Source of the DNA: Pardosa pseudoannulata
Taxonomy: Eukaryota > Arthropoda > Arachnida > Araneae > Lycosidae
Assembly: GCA_032207245.1 (NCBI GenBank)
Contig: CM063503.1
Coordinates: forward strand, 109,685,354-109,749,353
Direction of reading: 5' to 3'
DNA length: 64,000 nt
The position numbers were made by a program, and so were the translations under genes. This document shows, one piece after another, positions 48,584-59,619 of this stretch (within the stretch, counting starts at the first letter, position 1; each line of letters begins with the position of its first letter). The notes beneath the pieces are model-generated. The model saw only the letters and a list, made by a program, of their open reading frames with translations, did no database searches and was not told the origin of the DNA.

Positions 48584-49291
48584 AGAATTTAATGTCCGAT
48601 ACATACTTGAATGTATAAGCAATGCAATAACATTTAAAAATTATATTTAAAAAGAAAATTTTCTGTCTTGTCTATTTTTAAGTATAACACTAAACATCTT
48701 ACATATTAAGAATTCTTTATACCATCTGAACAGGGTGTTGAAACCATTATTTCTATAAAGAATTTCACAAGTATCAAACAGTCGAATAAAATTTATCATA
48801 GAAATTTCCTGTTAAATATTTATTCTTTCCTGACGGTAGCAAAAGTAAAAAATTCTTTTCTATAGTTACTTATGAAAGTACAGTTAAAATTACAATTACT
48901 CAAAAAAAAAGCTATTTACGGAATCTTAAAAAAGCCGTTTTGGTTGAAAAGTTAAAATATCTAGTTACCGTAATTTTTCGTAGCATTTCAAATAAGCTCG
49001 AAACATTTTCGGTTTTGCAGAAAGTATTTTTAAGATTGGAATATGAGTAGAAAGACTATAAAATAGGAGAGTACCGTAAAATAATTTTGTTATTGGTGTA
49101 ACGTAAGTGAAATTTATAATAATTTTCAGTATTTAAAATTTACAAATATCCAATTCTGATTTAAAATAATTCAATATTCACTAAAATAAATTGCTTAATA
49201 AACGAACATTATATAAATATTCTTAGTTTAAAAATACATTGGACATCTAAATTTGCACTTATCAAACTACTCAAAGTAAATGTTGTAAAAT
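48584..49291. other. AT-rich intergenic DNA, nothing recognised
   Basis: No open frames of note and no dispersed-repeat ends. Confidence 0.5.
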
Positions 49292-49895
49292 GCATGGTTT
49301 GTTGGATGGGGTTTAATGGCACAAGGTCCAATAAGGGCAAAATGCACCAGACGAAAGGTAAAAGACGGAAAAACAGTAGAACACACATCAATAGACTAAA
49401 AATATTTTTTAAAAGAGTAGAATTAATGTTTAACAGAGTTAAAAATCCAAAACACTAAAAAAAGAACATGAAAGTGAGATGAGAAAAATGGGAATTAAGT
49501 GAAACCATTATAAAGAGGAATAAAAACCAATACGTTTGAGAAAGTCAAAGCAGAATGAGGGCATTCACCTAAAAGGTGATTTAAACTTAAATTGGTATTA
49601 CTAAAATACATTAAATAAAAATGAGTAAAACGAGTGCAAGCGGTTAAAAAATGATGGACTGTGAGCTGGCAGTCTGAGCGTGGACAAGTAGGAGGAGGTT
49701 CCCCCAAAAGCTACTGAGTGGGTGAGTCTAAAGTGACCAATACGAAGTCTTATCAACAGAACATTACGTTTTCGACCAGGAATCAAAGCCCATGTGGTGA
49801 TGTTAGGTTTAATATTATGGAGTTCATTCCGCGTTTCTTTATTCCAGTCGTCAGTCCAATTATTTCGAACTATAAGGTTAGTCGCATTTTTTATA
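49292..49895 (-). mobile_element. RNase H-type LINE, subfamily C, 3' part
   Basis: Tail TGGTTTGTTGGATGG at 49293 and the block AAGGTCCAATAAGGGCAAAA. Minus frames 49786-49601 and 49707-49495 encode RLRIGHFRLTHS, then a C-terminal Cys/His segment (CPRSDCQLTVHHFLTACTRF). The homologous frame extends to about 49895 (NELHNIKPNITTWALIPGRK). Frames are shifted against each other. The neighbour at 55903 is a close relative. Confidence 0.85.
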
Positions 49896-49984
49896 TCTAT
49901 CTTACAGAATGAAGCTTAAGCATTTTAGATAATTCTTGTAAGTTTTCTACTGTATAAGCTGTAGTTTATATTATACAAGTAAAT

Positions 49985-50455
49985 CTTTGGCTGGTTGGTT
50001 TTATGAGGCTTTATGGCACTGAATCCGCCAGGGACATTGTGCCAAACAAAGGGTAAATAATATAAAACTCATACATTGTAAAATCTGTAGAGAATATAAA
50101 ACCATCAGTAAAAAGACAAGAAGAATTGAACAACACAAGCTTAAAAGAAGCTTATAAAAAACATGGAGTACATCACAGCAAAGGTGTATAATAAGACGAA
50201 AAGTTGCAGAGAAAATGACTCACCAAAAAGGGGTCAAAATAAAATAAGTGAATAAAATACAATATGCTTTAGAAAACGAAAAAATATATTCATGAGAATT
50301 AGCATTAAGCAAATTATTCGAATGAAAGTGATAAAACTTGTGATTATTATATATAGGACATTCGACAAGAATATGTTTCACTGTTACAGCAACATTACAG
50401 TGAAGGCAGGTGGGCACAGGTTCCCCCAATGAGCAAGTGACGGTGTGTCAGGCGA
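49985..50455 (-). mobile_element. RNase H-type LINE, subfamily A, 3' part
   Basis: Tail GGCTGGTTGGTT at 49989, hairpin arms TGGCAC (50011) and GTGCCA (50039). The minus frame 50429-50220 reads MGEPVPTCLHCNVAVTVKHI and then LVECPIYNNHKFYHF, the zinc-binding-type C-terminal segment. Truncated near 50455, where the Jockey-type element begins. Confidence 0.85.
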
Positions 50456-50474
50456 GTATACTCTTAAGAGATAC

Positions 50475-50609
50475 AAAATTGCCGATATAATGGCATTATT
50501 TAAAAACTTCAGAGATATCATGAAATCGGAAATTGACCCTCTCCAGCGGCTTCTCTCCCTTTTTGAACTGGTGGCCGAGTTCTACGATCGGGTAAACAGT
50601 CATGGCTAG
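50475..50609 (+). pseudogene. C-terminal end of Jockey-type ORF1 (gag-like)
   Basis: The frame ending at the TAG 50607-50609 reads MALFKNFRDIMKSEIDPLQR, then LLSLFELVAEFYDRVNSHG. This amphipathic end resembles the tail of Jockey-type ORF1 proteins. The stop overlaps the ORF2 start (ATGGCTAG, 50602-50609). Everything upstream, including the CCHC knuckles, is missing. The assignment rests on position and general character. Confidence 0.55.
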
Positions 50610-53274
50610 GCCCTCTCTCACTCTAGATAGCTTAAAGATTCTTCACTGGAACGCACATGGCCTCGCGAGAAAATTTAACGAACTTCGCAACTTCTTAGAG
50701 TCTTCTGACATAGATATTGTATTAGTTCAGGAGACTATATTAAAAAGGACTCGCGAGCAAAATTCAATATCAGCAATTACTCACTCTACCGTCGGGATCG
50801 TATCGTCTCTGCTTGCGCGCGACCTGCGGGTGGCGTCGTGATTTACATCCGTAGAGACATTAACCACTACGAGGTTACTGACCTTGTCACTGATGAGATG
50901 GATTCTCTTTCTATTATGATCATGCCTGATCGCAATTCTAAATTTCTCATTACTTCGGCTTATTTTAAATGCAAGTCTCCTTTCCCCATTTCGGACGTTA
51001 ATAAGATCATTAATTATCACTCTCACTGTATTATTGCCGGTGATTTTAATGCGCATAATACAGCCTGGAACTGTAGAGATGTTAATAGGAGAGGATGAGA
51101 GATCTTAAACTTTATCGCCAATACCCCTTATCTTAATATCCATAACCCAAATTCGCCCACCCATTTTTCCTTAAGTATCCTCTCTGCAATTGACTTTGCT
51201 CTCGCTTATAACATACCCATAAATTTAATACTCTCGACCTCTTTGATTCTGACCACTTGCCAGTTTTATCGACAGTGGATATGACGATAAGTTGTCTTGA
51301 GTCTAAACCGAATATTTACACCAATTGGCGACAGTTCCAGGATACTCTTGCCGATTCTAAATTACTTTTTCCATATATTAATAATTCTGATCAGCTAGAA
51401 TCTGCTGTGTTGCAACTCACTACTCAGGTAAATTCTACTATTTCAAATTCGTCGAAGGAAACGTCCAGGCCCAAAGTTCACAAACTTCCATCGGATATTC
51501 TGAACTTATCAAAAAAAAACGCAACACAGCAAGAAAATTGTACCAATACCTTCGCACCCCCAATTCAAGGCAAGAGTATTTTGCCCTCAGTGCTGCTGTA
51601 AAATTGAGAATCCGTGACCATCGTGATGAGAAATGAGCTTAGTTCATCTCCGGCCTTTCCGTTGAAAACAACTCTATATGGAAATTCCAGAAGAGACTTC
51701 GCGGTAGGTCGAGTTACCACTATCCTCCGATAGATGGCGACACGATGACTCACTTTGATCCCTTCGGGAAAGCCGAGGCCATTGCTGATACCTTCCAAAA
51801 TCAGTTCGCACCTAATGCGGACTTAGTGGACGAAGATCACGACTCCCATGTTAACGAAGTAGTTAATGGTTTCTTTGCTACCCCTAGTACTTATAATATC
51901 CCTAAAACTAATATAAATGAAGTTACAAATATCATCAATAATCTTAAAAATTCTAAGAACAAAATTACAAATAGGGCTATTAAAAATTTCCCTCCTAATA
52001 TTATTATATGTCTTACAGCAATAATAAATAAAATTCTGCATTTAAAATACTTCCCTCAGGCTTGGAAAACTGCTATAATCTGCCCCATTCCCAAGACCGC
52101 TCATAATAGAAACTTACCCAAAAATTATCGCCCGATAAGCCTCTTGAGTTCTCTCAGTAAGATTACCGAGCGCATCATATTGAACCGACTTCAAACTCTC
52201 CTAGATTTAAATGACAGTCTCATTCCAGAGCAATTTGTCTTTAGACATCGCCATAGCACAACACACCAGTTGCTTCGAGTTGTAGAATTCGCTAGCGAAG
52301 GTCTACTTAACAAGAAGCCAACTGCTGCACTCTTTTTAGATATTGCAAAGGCATTCGACCGCATCACACACGATGGACTTATGTACAAGCTAATTCAGCT
52401 CCGTGTGCCTGATGCACTTATACACTTATTAAAACACTATCTTTGCAATAGATTTTTCAAAGTCCGTATCGACAACACCTATTCTAACGCTAAACACATC
52501 ACAGCTGGAGTACAACAGGGCTCCATATTAGGACCTACTCTTTTCAATATTTACATTAACGATATTCCTAGATCAGACTTAACTAACCTTGCACTTTAAG
52601 CCGACGATACGGCAATTTATACTTCTGCGCACCACATTAATAGTGTGGTCTCTTACTTACAACACCACATCTCTGCTCTGGAAATTTGGTTAACACACTG
52701 GAAGATTAAAATAAATCCCTGCAAATGCCAGACAATTTATTTTAGTCGTTCCTTCAAACTTCCTCCACGGCTTCATGTGTACGACGAGGTAATTGAATGG
52801 GAGAACTCTATTAAATACTTAGGTGTCACGATTGATAAGCGTCTAACCTTTAAGCAGCATATTGTTAATATTAAAAATAAAATCATTGCCAGGAAAGTCG
52901 AGCTTCGTTCACTACTATTCGGCCCACATTTGTCTATTAGAAATAAAGTATTACTGTATAAAACAGTAATACTACCAGCTGCAACTTACGCAGCACCCAT
53001 ATGGTCGTTTGAGTTCCCCCCTAACTTAGATATTTTAAATCGTACCCATAATAAATTACTAAGAGGTATAGCAAGAGCTTCACGTTATTTACGTAATGAG
53101 GTCATTCGGCGTGATCTCAATATTTTAACTTTTAGTGATATTTGCCGTAACATTTCAATTAAATTTTATGTCAACATTAATAATATTAATAATGAAATTA
53201 TTGCTGACCTTCCTGATTATGATTTTAGGGAAACCAGGAATCGTAAGCGGCCAAGAGCTGCCATGCTTCCCTAA
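50602..53274 (+). pseudogene. Jockey-type ORF2: endonuclease and reverse transcriptase
   Basis: Encodes an AP-like endonuclease followed by an RT. Endonuclease: LKILHWNAHGLARKFNELR and IVLVQETIL in the first frame. After a shift near 50760 come VVIYIRRD and AGDFNAHNTAWNC (51038-51076), a TGA at 51097, then, after another shift, DSDHLPVLS (51245). So all major endonuclease motifs are visible. RT in one frame from 51745: NYRPISLLSSLSKITERI, LFLDIAKAFDRITHDGL (motif A), AGVQQGSILGPTLFNIYIND (motif B). Motif C follows as stop-ADD: the Tyr codon of YADD is TAA (52597-52599), and the same frame continues for 225 more codons with YLGVTIDKRLTF and a C-terminal region to 53274. Dead through two frameshifts, about two stops and the active-site nonsense change. 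Confidence 0.92.
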
Positions 53275-53790
53275 AATCATTTTCTATTCCAAATTCTTGT
53301 TTATTCCAAATTCTTAACTAATTAATTATCCGCGCCGATTTTAGATGGCGCCACTACGACTCTTGCTATTCCTCCTCAAGTTAGCACTCTATCACCTCTC
53401 CATTTCGTTCTTCATTTCCACTATCTTATTAATCTTCCTTCTTTTATTTTTATTATTATGTCTTGCGTATGTTTGTACAAAAAAAATTAAATTAAAAAAT
53501 CCCCCCCAAAAATGATTAAAATTTTATAAAATGATGCTTGCATCGCCATAAAAACTCCCTATCCCTTTTTAAACTTTCTACTCTCAAATCAGAACTTTCT
53601 CCCTTTACCACTTTCTATTTTTTATTTGTTGTCTAGGGACAATTGTATTTTTTAACCTTTCATGTAACTGTTAATTTTATGTGTATGTTACCCCTTAATT
53701 GAACTGATAACTCTGGATGCACACCCTGAAAGATCTAAAAAAGTCTCAGGACGGGGGATTCAGCTAACTGCAAAGGTGCCCCAAATAACC

Positions 53791-54342
53791 TGCAATTCGA
53801 ACCAATTCGAACAGACGAGTTAAGATTATCTGATTGGAGGCATTTGTTATAAAAGGGATGCGTTTTATATAACAAGTGGACTTTTTGATTAAAAACTAAT
53901 CTGTATAAAAAAAAACTTTAAAATGGTTTTATAAAAAGAAAATCATGTTTTTTTTTACAGCACTTTCGATAAATATCATAATTATGGCAATTTACTGTAA
54001 AATTAACAGTACTTTTTTATACTGTTACGTGTGCTTCAAAGAAAACCATTTTAAAACTTAATTTGAAAGTGAATGAGACATTTTTGTTCTATTCGATATC
54101 CTATTATGGTTCCTATTATCGAAATCACTCTATTGACTATTACTCTCGTGTACTTTAGAATGTTACCGTTAGAACAACTCATTGCATGAATAATACATGT
54201 CTGTGTACAGTTTAGAAATCACATTGAATAGATTGTTATTCTATTTTTAGTTATAGATTGTATAGGTATGCTGTTGTATACAGACTGTAGAAGATTTTAT
54301 TCTTTACGCTATTTTAAAACTGAATTTTACAGTGAATTTAAA
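53791..54342. other. AT-rich intergenic DNA
   Basis: The left edge may include the very end of the Jockey-type element. Otherwise nothing recognised. Confidence 0.4.
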
Positions 54343-54415
54343 TGGTTGATTGGTTGATGCTTAATGGCACTGAATCTACAAGGGTCATATTGTGCCAAAC
54401 ACGGGATGAATTGAA
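54343..54415 (-). mobile_element. short LINE 3' stub
   Basis: GGTTGATTGGTTGATGC followed by the hairpin block with arms TGGCAC (54366) and GTGCCA (54393), then unrelated sequence. About 70 bp, comparable to the 65-bp stub at 40342. No clear target duplication. Confidence 0.75.
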
Positions 54416-55900
54416 TTGACTATCCATAACTTTCTATTTACAAGTTTGAGCTACCACAGTATACTCTTTTTTAAATCTGTAAAAAACAACTCTGACGTTT
54501 TTGAAGCTGATTATATCAGTAAAATAAAACCTTATTCGTATAATCTGCATTTTGAAATAATGATATCACGCTAATTTTTGCGTTTCATTAATCTCTAGTT
54601 GTGAGAACTTTTAAGAGATGAAATTATAAATCACCTGCATGGGTATAACCCCGAGAAAACAAATCATTAGTTCTCTTTACTCCGGAAATTGTGAAACTCA
54701 CTCACTCCATAATTAAAGAAACTTATGGCAAGCATTTCTATAAAAATTCTGCTCTCTACAGTAGTAACATTTTTGCAGCTCAAAAATAATGATCAAAGAT
54801 AGCTACATTTTCCAGTGTTCTTGGCATACATCTATTTTATTACTAAAGAGAAAATAGCTGTAGGTTTACGTGCAAAATGTTTTCTGCGTCCAATAAACAA
54901 ATCTCTGCTCCACATTAATAAATAAAAATATGACCTTGTAGAAGGTAATATCATAAAGTTGAGCCCTTACCCCTAAGTTTGGTTCGGAAATAGTAAATAA
55001 ATAAGGTGCAAGGCGAAATATGGAGAAACGAAGCATTACAGCTATAACTTATGAATAATATTACGAGTGTACGATATCTGTTCATAAATAAGAAGCATTA
55101 TGATAGCCGTTTCTGGTTTATTTACGTGCCGAATTACTTTACTTCATATGTTACTTACAGAAGAGAGATGCAACAAGAAGCTATTTTAGAAAGAAATCGT
55201 TTTAAATGACTTAAAATTGAGTAAATGTTAGCCTTTTTATGATTTGAAAAAAATACAGTTTAAGTATACTAATTATATCATAATATTTATTTGTGATTTT
55301 TTAATATGATATCAAAAATACGTTTGATTTTAAATGTACAAAGTTTATACCCTATTAAAGTAAAATTGTAATTTTCTATGCAATATAACAATTTTATTTT
55401 ACAGCTGCAGTTCATTTCTCTCACTATCTGTATATACGTATACGATACTTATTATACTTACGACACTTGCAAATGATAAAGTCAAGGTCTTACCTGAAAT
55501 CTTTGTTAGAATAATAATGTTCAAATAAAAATATAGAGAACTGAAACGTATACGTCTAAGTTTGTAAATAAAATTTTATGTGTATGATATTTGTTCAAAA
55601 TTAAGAAGCATTATTCTAGATATTTCAAGTTTATTGACTGGAATTACTTTCATTTGTATGTTAACTTCTGAATAAATATGAAACAAGGTTCTATTTTTTG
55701 AACTGATGTTACATTACTTAAGGAATTCAATACCATAATAAGAAAAAAAATTCAGAATTTGCATTTTATCAAGCATTTTTATCATCCTTATAGGAATTTC
55801 TATAAGCATTAACATTCTGTAATTTTACACCTAAAATAGATTTTATAACTGTCCCAAATAAAATAAAAAAATCAACATTTTACGGCTATTCAATTTAGGG
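54416..55900. other. AT-rich intergenic DNA, nothing recognised
   Basis: No coding similarity or element boundaries seen. Confidence 0.5.
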
Positions 55901-55902
55901 TT

Positions 55903-56430
55903 GATTGATTGGTTGGTTGGTTGAATGAGTTTTAATGGCCCAAGGTCCAATAAGGACAACATGTGCTGGACTAAAGATAAAAAGCCGAAACACAGTAAAA
56001 CATATCAATAGACTAACAATATAATTAAAAAAAATTACAAATAATACTGACCAGAGTAACAATTTTAAAACACTAAACATGGAACAAGAAAGTGAGATTC
56101 TTATAAAGAGCAATAAAAACCAATACGCTTTAGAAAGTCAATTAATGCAGGATGTGGTGATTCACCCAAAAAGGTGACTTAAACTTAAATTGGCATTACT
56201 AAAATACATTACATAAAAACGAGTAAAACGGGTACAAGAAGTTAAAAAAAGATGAAAGGTGAGCATGCAATAGCAGGTTGGAGAACGGGAAGGCGTTTCC
56301 CCTAAGAGCAAATGAGAATGGGAGAGTCTAGTGTGACCAATACGAAGTCTAGTCAAAATAACGTCCCGTTTAAGACCAGGAATTGAAGCCCATGTGGTGA
56401 TATTTGGTTTGATACCATGCAGTTATTAAA
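55903..56430 (-). mobile_element. RNase H-type LINE, subfamily C, 3' part
   Basis: Tail GATTGATTGGTTGGTTGG at 55904 and the subfamily block AAGGTCCAATAAGGACAA. The minus frame 56356-56162 reads TRLRIGHTRLSHSHLLLGE, then a Cys-containing C-terminal segment. Upstream homology continues in another frame to about 56425. Close relative of 49292-49895. Confidence 0.85.
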
Positions 56431-56789
56431 TTTTGAGTTATGCCCGCTTGTGAGTTATGTTTGAGTTATTGCCGAACTCTTAGATGCAAGAATTGTCGAA
56501 CAAACACAAAAACAAGTTTGATGTTGACATCATATAAAGGCAAAAATACACACAGAAAAAAAATGTAAACTCTCACAGTATTGTCTTCAAACATGTTCAG
56601 AGAAAAGGAATCAATTTAAAAAACAAAATCGAATAAATTTGGAAGACACTGAAAAATAATGATCGCACATGGAAAGAAAACTGGCAAGTAAAGAAAGGCT
56701 TGAAGAAACGCTGAAAAAAAAAAAGCCGACACACATGGGGGCATCTTAGTTTATTTCTTTTACCCAGAACTTAAAAATTATGCACTGGG
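56431..56789. other. intergenic DNA
   Basis: A-rich spacer; no recognised content. Confidence 0.4.
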
Positions 56790-57196
56790 TGTCTTGGTTG
56801 GTTGGTTGAGGATTAAGGGTGCAAAATCCAAGAAAGGATAGTATAAAAACAGTAACTACCAAAGCAGTAAATAACGAAAAAAGTAAAAGAAAAAACATAA
56901 AACGATGCGAGGGTTTTTATTCAGAATAGGGTGCATAAGAAATAGTAAATAAAAACAATCGATTGAAAAATCGAACATATTTCAATGAGGGGTTTCATCT
57001 AAAAGTTCGTTCAACCCATGATGTGAGATGTTTAAGCAAATTTTAAACGAACTTGTAAAAGCGGCACAAGAAGTTTAAAATGTGAAGAAGGGTGAGAATA
57101 TTATTACGATGAGAACATTTTAGAGAAGGCTCCGTCATTAATAAATGACTAAGTGTGTTTACTAGAGCCAATACAAAGACATGTCAAAATGTCCTC
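56790..57196 (-). mobile_element. LINE 3' part, subfamily D, cut by assembly gap
   Basis: Tail TTGGTTGGTTGGTTGAGG at 56793 and hairpin strand GGGTGCAAAATCC (partner degraded). The minus strand from 57196 reads a form of DILTCLCIGSSKHT, the RLRIGHT block of this clade. The element runs into the N gap at 57197, so its 5' end is not visible. Confidence 0.75.
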
Positions 57197-57296
57197 NNNN
57201 NNNNNNNNNNNNNNNNNNNNNNNNNNNNNNNNNNNNNNNNNNNNNNNNNNNNNNNNNNNNNNNNNNNNNNNNNNNNNNNNNNNNNNNNNNNNNNNN
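57197..57296. other. assembly gap, exactly 100 Ns
   Basis: A run of exactly 100 Ns, the conventional size for a gap of unknown length. Any open frame drawn across it is meaningless. Confidence 0.99.
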
Positions 57297-57386
57297 TAAG
57301 ATTCAAATGAGGTGGATCATGATGCAATGAACTTAGGGATATGGAATGAGATTTAAAATTATAAATACGATGGCGGTAAAATCTTG

Positions 57387-58260
57387 GTTGGTTGGTTGAT
57401 TGTATAGGGCTTACTGGCACTGAATCATCTTGGGACATATTGTGCAAAACAAATAGTTAAGATTTAGACGATTATTCTAAACAACAAGTTAAAAATAGCA
57501 GGGCTAAAAGAATGTCAGAAGATAATAGTAAAAATATGTAATGACAGTGTATAAATAAAAGCGATGAATTAATGACCTTAAATATATGCATAAAAACCAA
57601 TATCTTTTAAAAAGTTAAAAAGATTCACATGAGGTGGATAGTGAAGTAATGAACTTAGGGGTATAGAATGAGATTTAAAATGATAAACATGATGGCAGTA
57701 AAAACTTGGACACTCTTTTAGAATGTGTTTTACAGTCACGGGTATTTTACAATGTTTGCAAACAGGGGCAGGTTCCCCGAGCAATAGATGACGATGCGTG
57801 AAGCGAGTATACCCGATTCGAAGACGAGTAAGAATGACTTCATGCTTCCTGGAGGGTACTGAAGGCCAGATTGATAGTTCAGGTTTCACTGCATAAAGTT
57901 TGTTGTTAATTTGTTGGTTCCAGTTATATTGCCATATTTTCCTTGCTAAATTAACCACATACTTCTTGATGGCGGGGAACGGTAAGTGGAAGTGGAGAAG
58001 ATGGTTAGCGGATATGGCAGCTTTATCTGCTCGCTCATTCCCAGAAATACCAACATGTGAGGAAACCCAACAAAACATTACGGAATAACCCCTCAAAATC
58101 TTTCTCTTATATATGTTTACGAGATATAAGATAAGTGGGTGAATCTGGTGGTCGTAAAATCTTGGACATTCAAGGTCAAGGTAATTGGGTTTAACGGAGT
58201 ACCTAGCGAAGTGTAAGGTCTTCACTTTAACCTCCGAACGTAAGGAGATCAAAACATAAA
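57387..58260 (-). mobile_element. RNase H-type LINE with intact 224-codon C-terminal frame
   Basis: Best-preserved C-terminus of the family. The minus frame 58252-57578 holds the RNase H end CWVSSHVGISGNERADKAAI, then KIWQYNWNQQINNKLYAVKP, then RKHEVILTRLRIGYTRFTHR, then the metal-binding-type cluster CKHCKIPVTVKHILKECP, and the terminus LKDIGFYAYI. Tail GGTTGGTTGGTT at 57387. RT is missing, so the frame is open by preservation rather than function. Allelic or paralogous to the broken copy at 24589-25480. Confidence 0.9.
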
Positions 58261-58849
58261 TTTAGGCCTTAAGGGAAAAAGTGATACAAACAAAAATTTA
58301 ATACACTCCAGCTCACAAGGAAGCGAGAAGGTGAGGACGTTCTCATAACAAATTATGAGTAAACAACGCGTTGTCTAATTAGGGGATAGTTAGACTGTAA
58401 CCTTGACAATGACCATTCGGTATGGTTAACAGCAATGCATTGATTCAACAACATGAAGCTCAGAAATAATAAAAAAAAGTAATACAATAATAAAAAAATA
58501 GGGATTATAAAATGTTGCAACTTGGTACAGCAAATAAAAATAAACAGAAAGTGACAACACTAACAACAAGATATATTTTTGATTTTTATAAAATTTAAAA
58601 ACTTTTTATTAAGCATTTTTTCAGTTTTAAGTTTTATAAACATAAAGCAACACAAAATATTACGCAATGTAAAAAATAAACGAATGCAAAGTAGCGGAAT
58701 GATGCGATACCCGAAATATTGGAAAATGAAAAATTAATAGCAAAAAAAACCAAAAGATACATAAAACGGTACTTCAATATAAAAAATAGCAAAAAAAAAA
58801 ACAATTAGGCAATATAACGTTAAAACAGAATTTTAAGAAAATTAACAAG
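58261..58849. other. interval between LINE fragments, copy 2
   Basis: Counterpart of 25481-26049. The left part differs from copy 1 much more than the right part does. Confidence 0.4.
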
Positions 58850-59234
58850 TTGATGTCATCGTGACTTAAACATTCTGTTAGATTGTGTTTTACAGTCACG
58901 GGTACTTTACAATGTTTGCAAACAGGGGCAGGTTCCCCGAGCAATAGGTGACGATGGGTGAAGCCAGTATGCCCGATACGAAGACGAGTAAGAATGACGT
59001 CATGCTTCCTGGAGGGTATTGAAGGCCAGAGTGATAATTCAGGTTTCACTGCATAAAGTTTATTGTTAATTTGTTGGTTCCAAATATATTGCCATTTTTT
59101 TCCTCGCTAAATTAACCACATAATTCTTAAAGTCAGGGTATGGTAAGTGGAAGTGGAGAAGATTCTTAGCAGATCTGGCAGCTTTATCTGCTCGCTCATT
59201 CCAATACCAACATGTCAGGGAACCCAACAAAAGG
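58850..59234 (-). mobile_element. RNase H-type LINE fragment, copy 2
   Basis: Counterpart of 26050-26447. The minus frame 59049-58774 reads RKHDVILTRLRIGHTGFTHR and CKHCKVPVTVKHNLTECLSH, better preserved than copy 1. RNase H fragment NERADKAARSAKNLLHFHLP upstream at about 59210-59140. Confidence 0.87.
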
Positions 59235-59240
59235 GGGGTT

Positions 59241-59605
59241 GGTTGGTTGGTTGGTTGGTTGAATGGGGTTTTATGGCACTGAGTCCTCATGGGACATATT
59301 GTGCCAAACAAATAGTTAACTTAAAACTACACAGAACTAGTCAAAAACAGTTATACAGGGTTAACACAAGATAAAACAAACATGTTAAAAATACAAAACC
59401 AGTGTAGAAAAGATACATAAAACCCAAAGTAAAAAAAAAACAGCGATGAGATGTAAAATTCAGATGTGACAGTAAAAACCAATGTGTTTTAAAAACAGGA
59501 AGAGATTAGGATGATGCGAGTTATTTAAAATATCTTTAATATTGACAGATGATGAATTAAAATAATGAATACGATGTTTTGTAAACCGGGGACAATCAAT
59601 AAGGA
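59241..59605 (-). mobile_element. LINE 3' end, subfamily A, copy 2
   Basis: Counterpart of 26454-26819 with the same flanking CCAACAAAAGGGGGG repeats. The tail has one more GGTT unit than in copy 1. Confidence 0.9.
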
Positions 59606-59619
59606 TATGTCCAACAAAA

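Larger units (their letters stand above)
50470..53790 (+). mobile_element. Jockey-clade LINE, 5'-truncated, near-complete ORF2
   Basis: Plus-strand element comprising the end of ORF1 (50470-50609), ORF2 (50602-53274) and about 500 bp of 3' untranslated sequence, ending somewhere near 53760-53790. It is GC-richer than the rest of the window and much better preserved than the other LINEs, so it is a comparatively recent insertion. No RNase H follows the RT, as expected for the Jockey clade. 5' truncation removed most of ORF1. Neither a long A tail nor a target duplication was identified, so the 3' limit is uncertain. Confidence 0.85.

Noticed and set aside
57184..57447. Open frame spanning the N gap
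   Set aside because: It runs through 100 undefined bases. The right part is the 3' end of a LINE and the left part belongs to another element.
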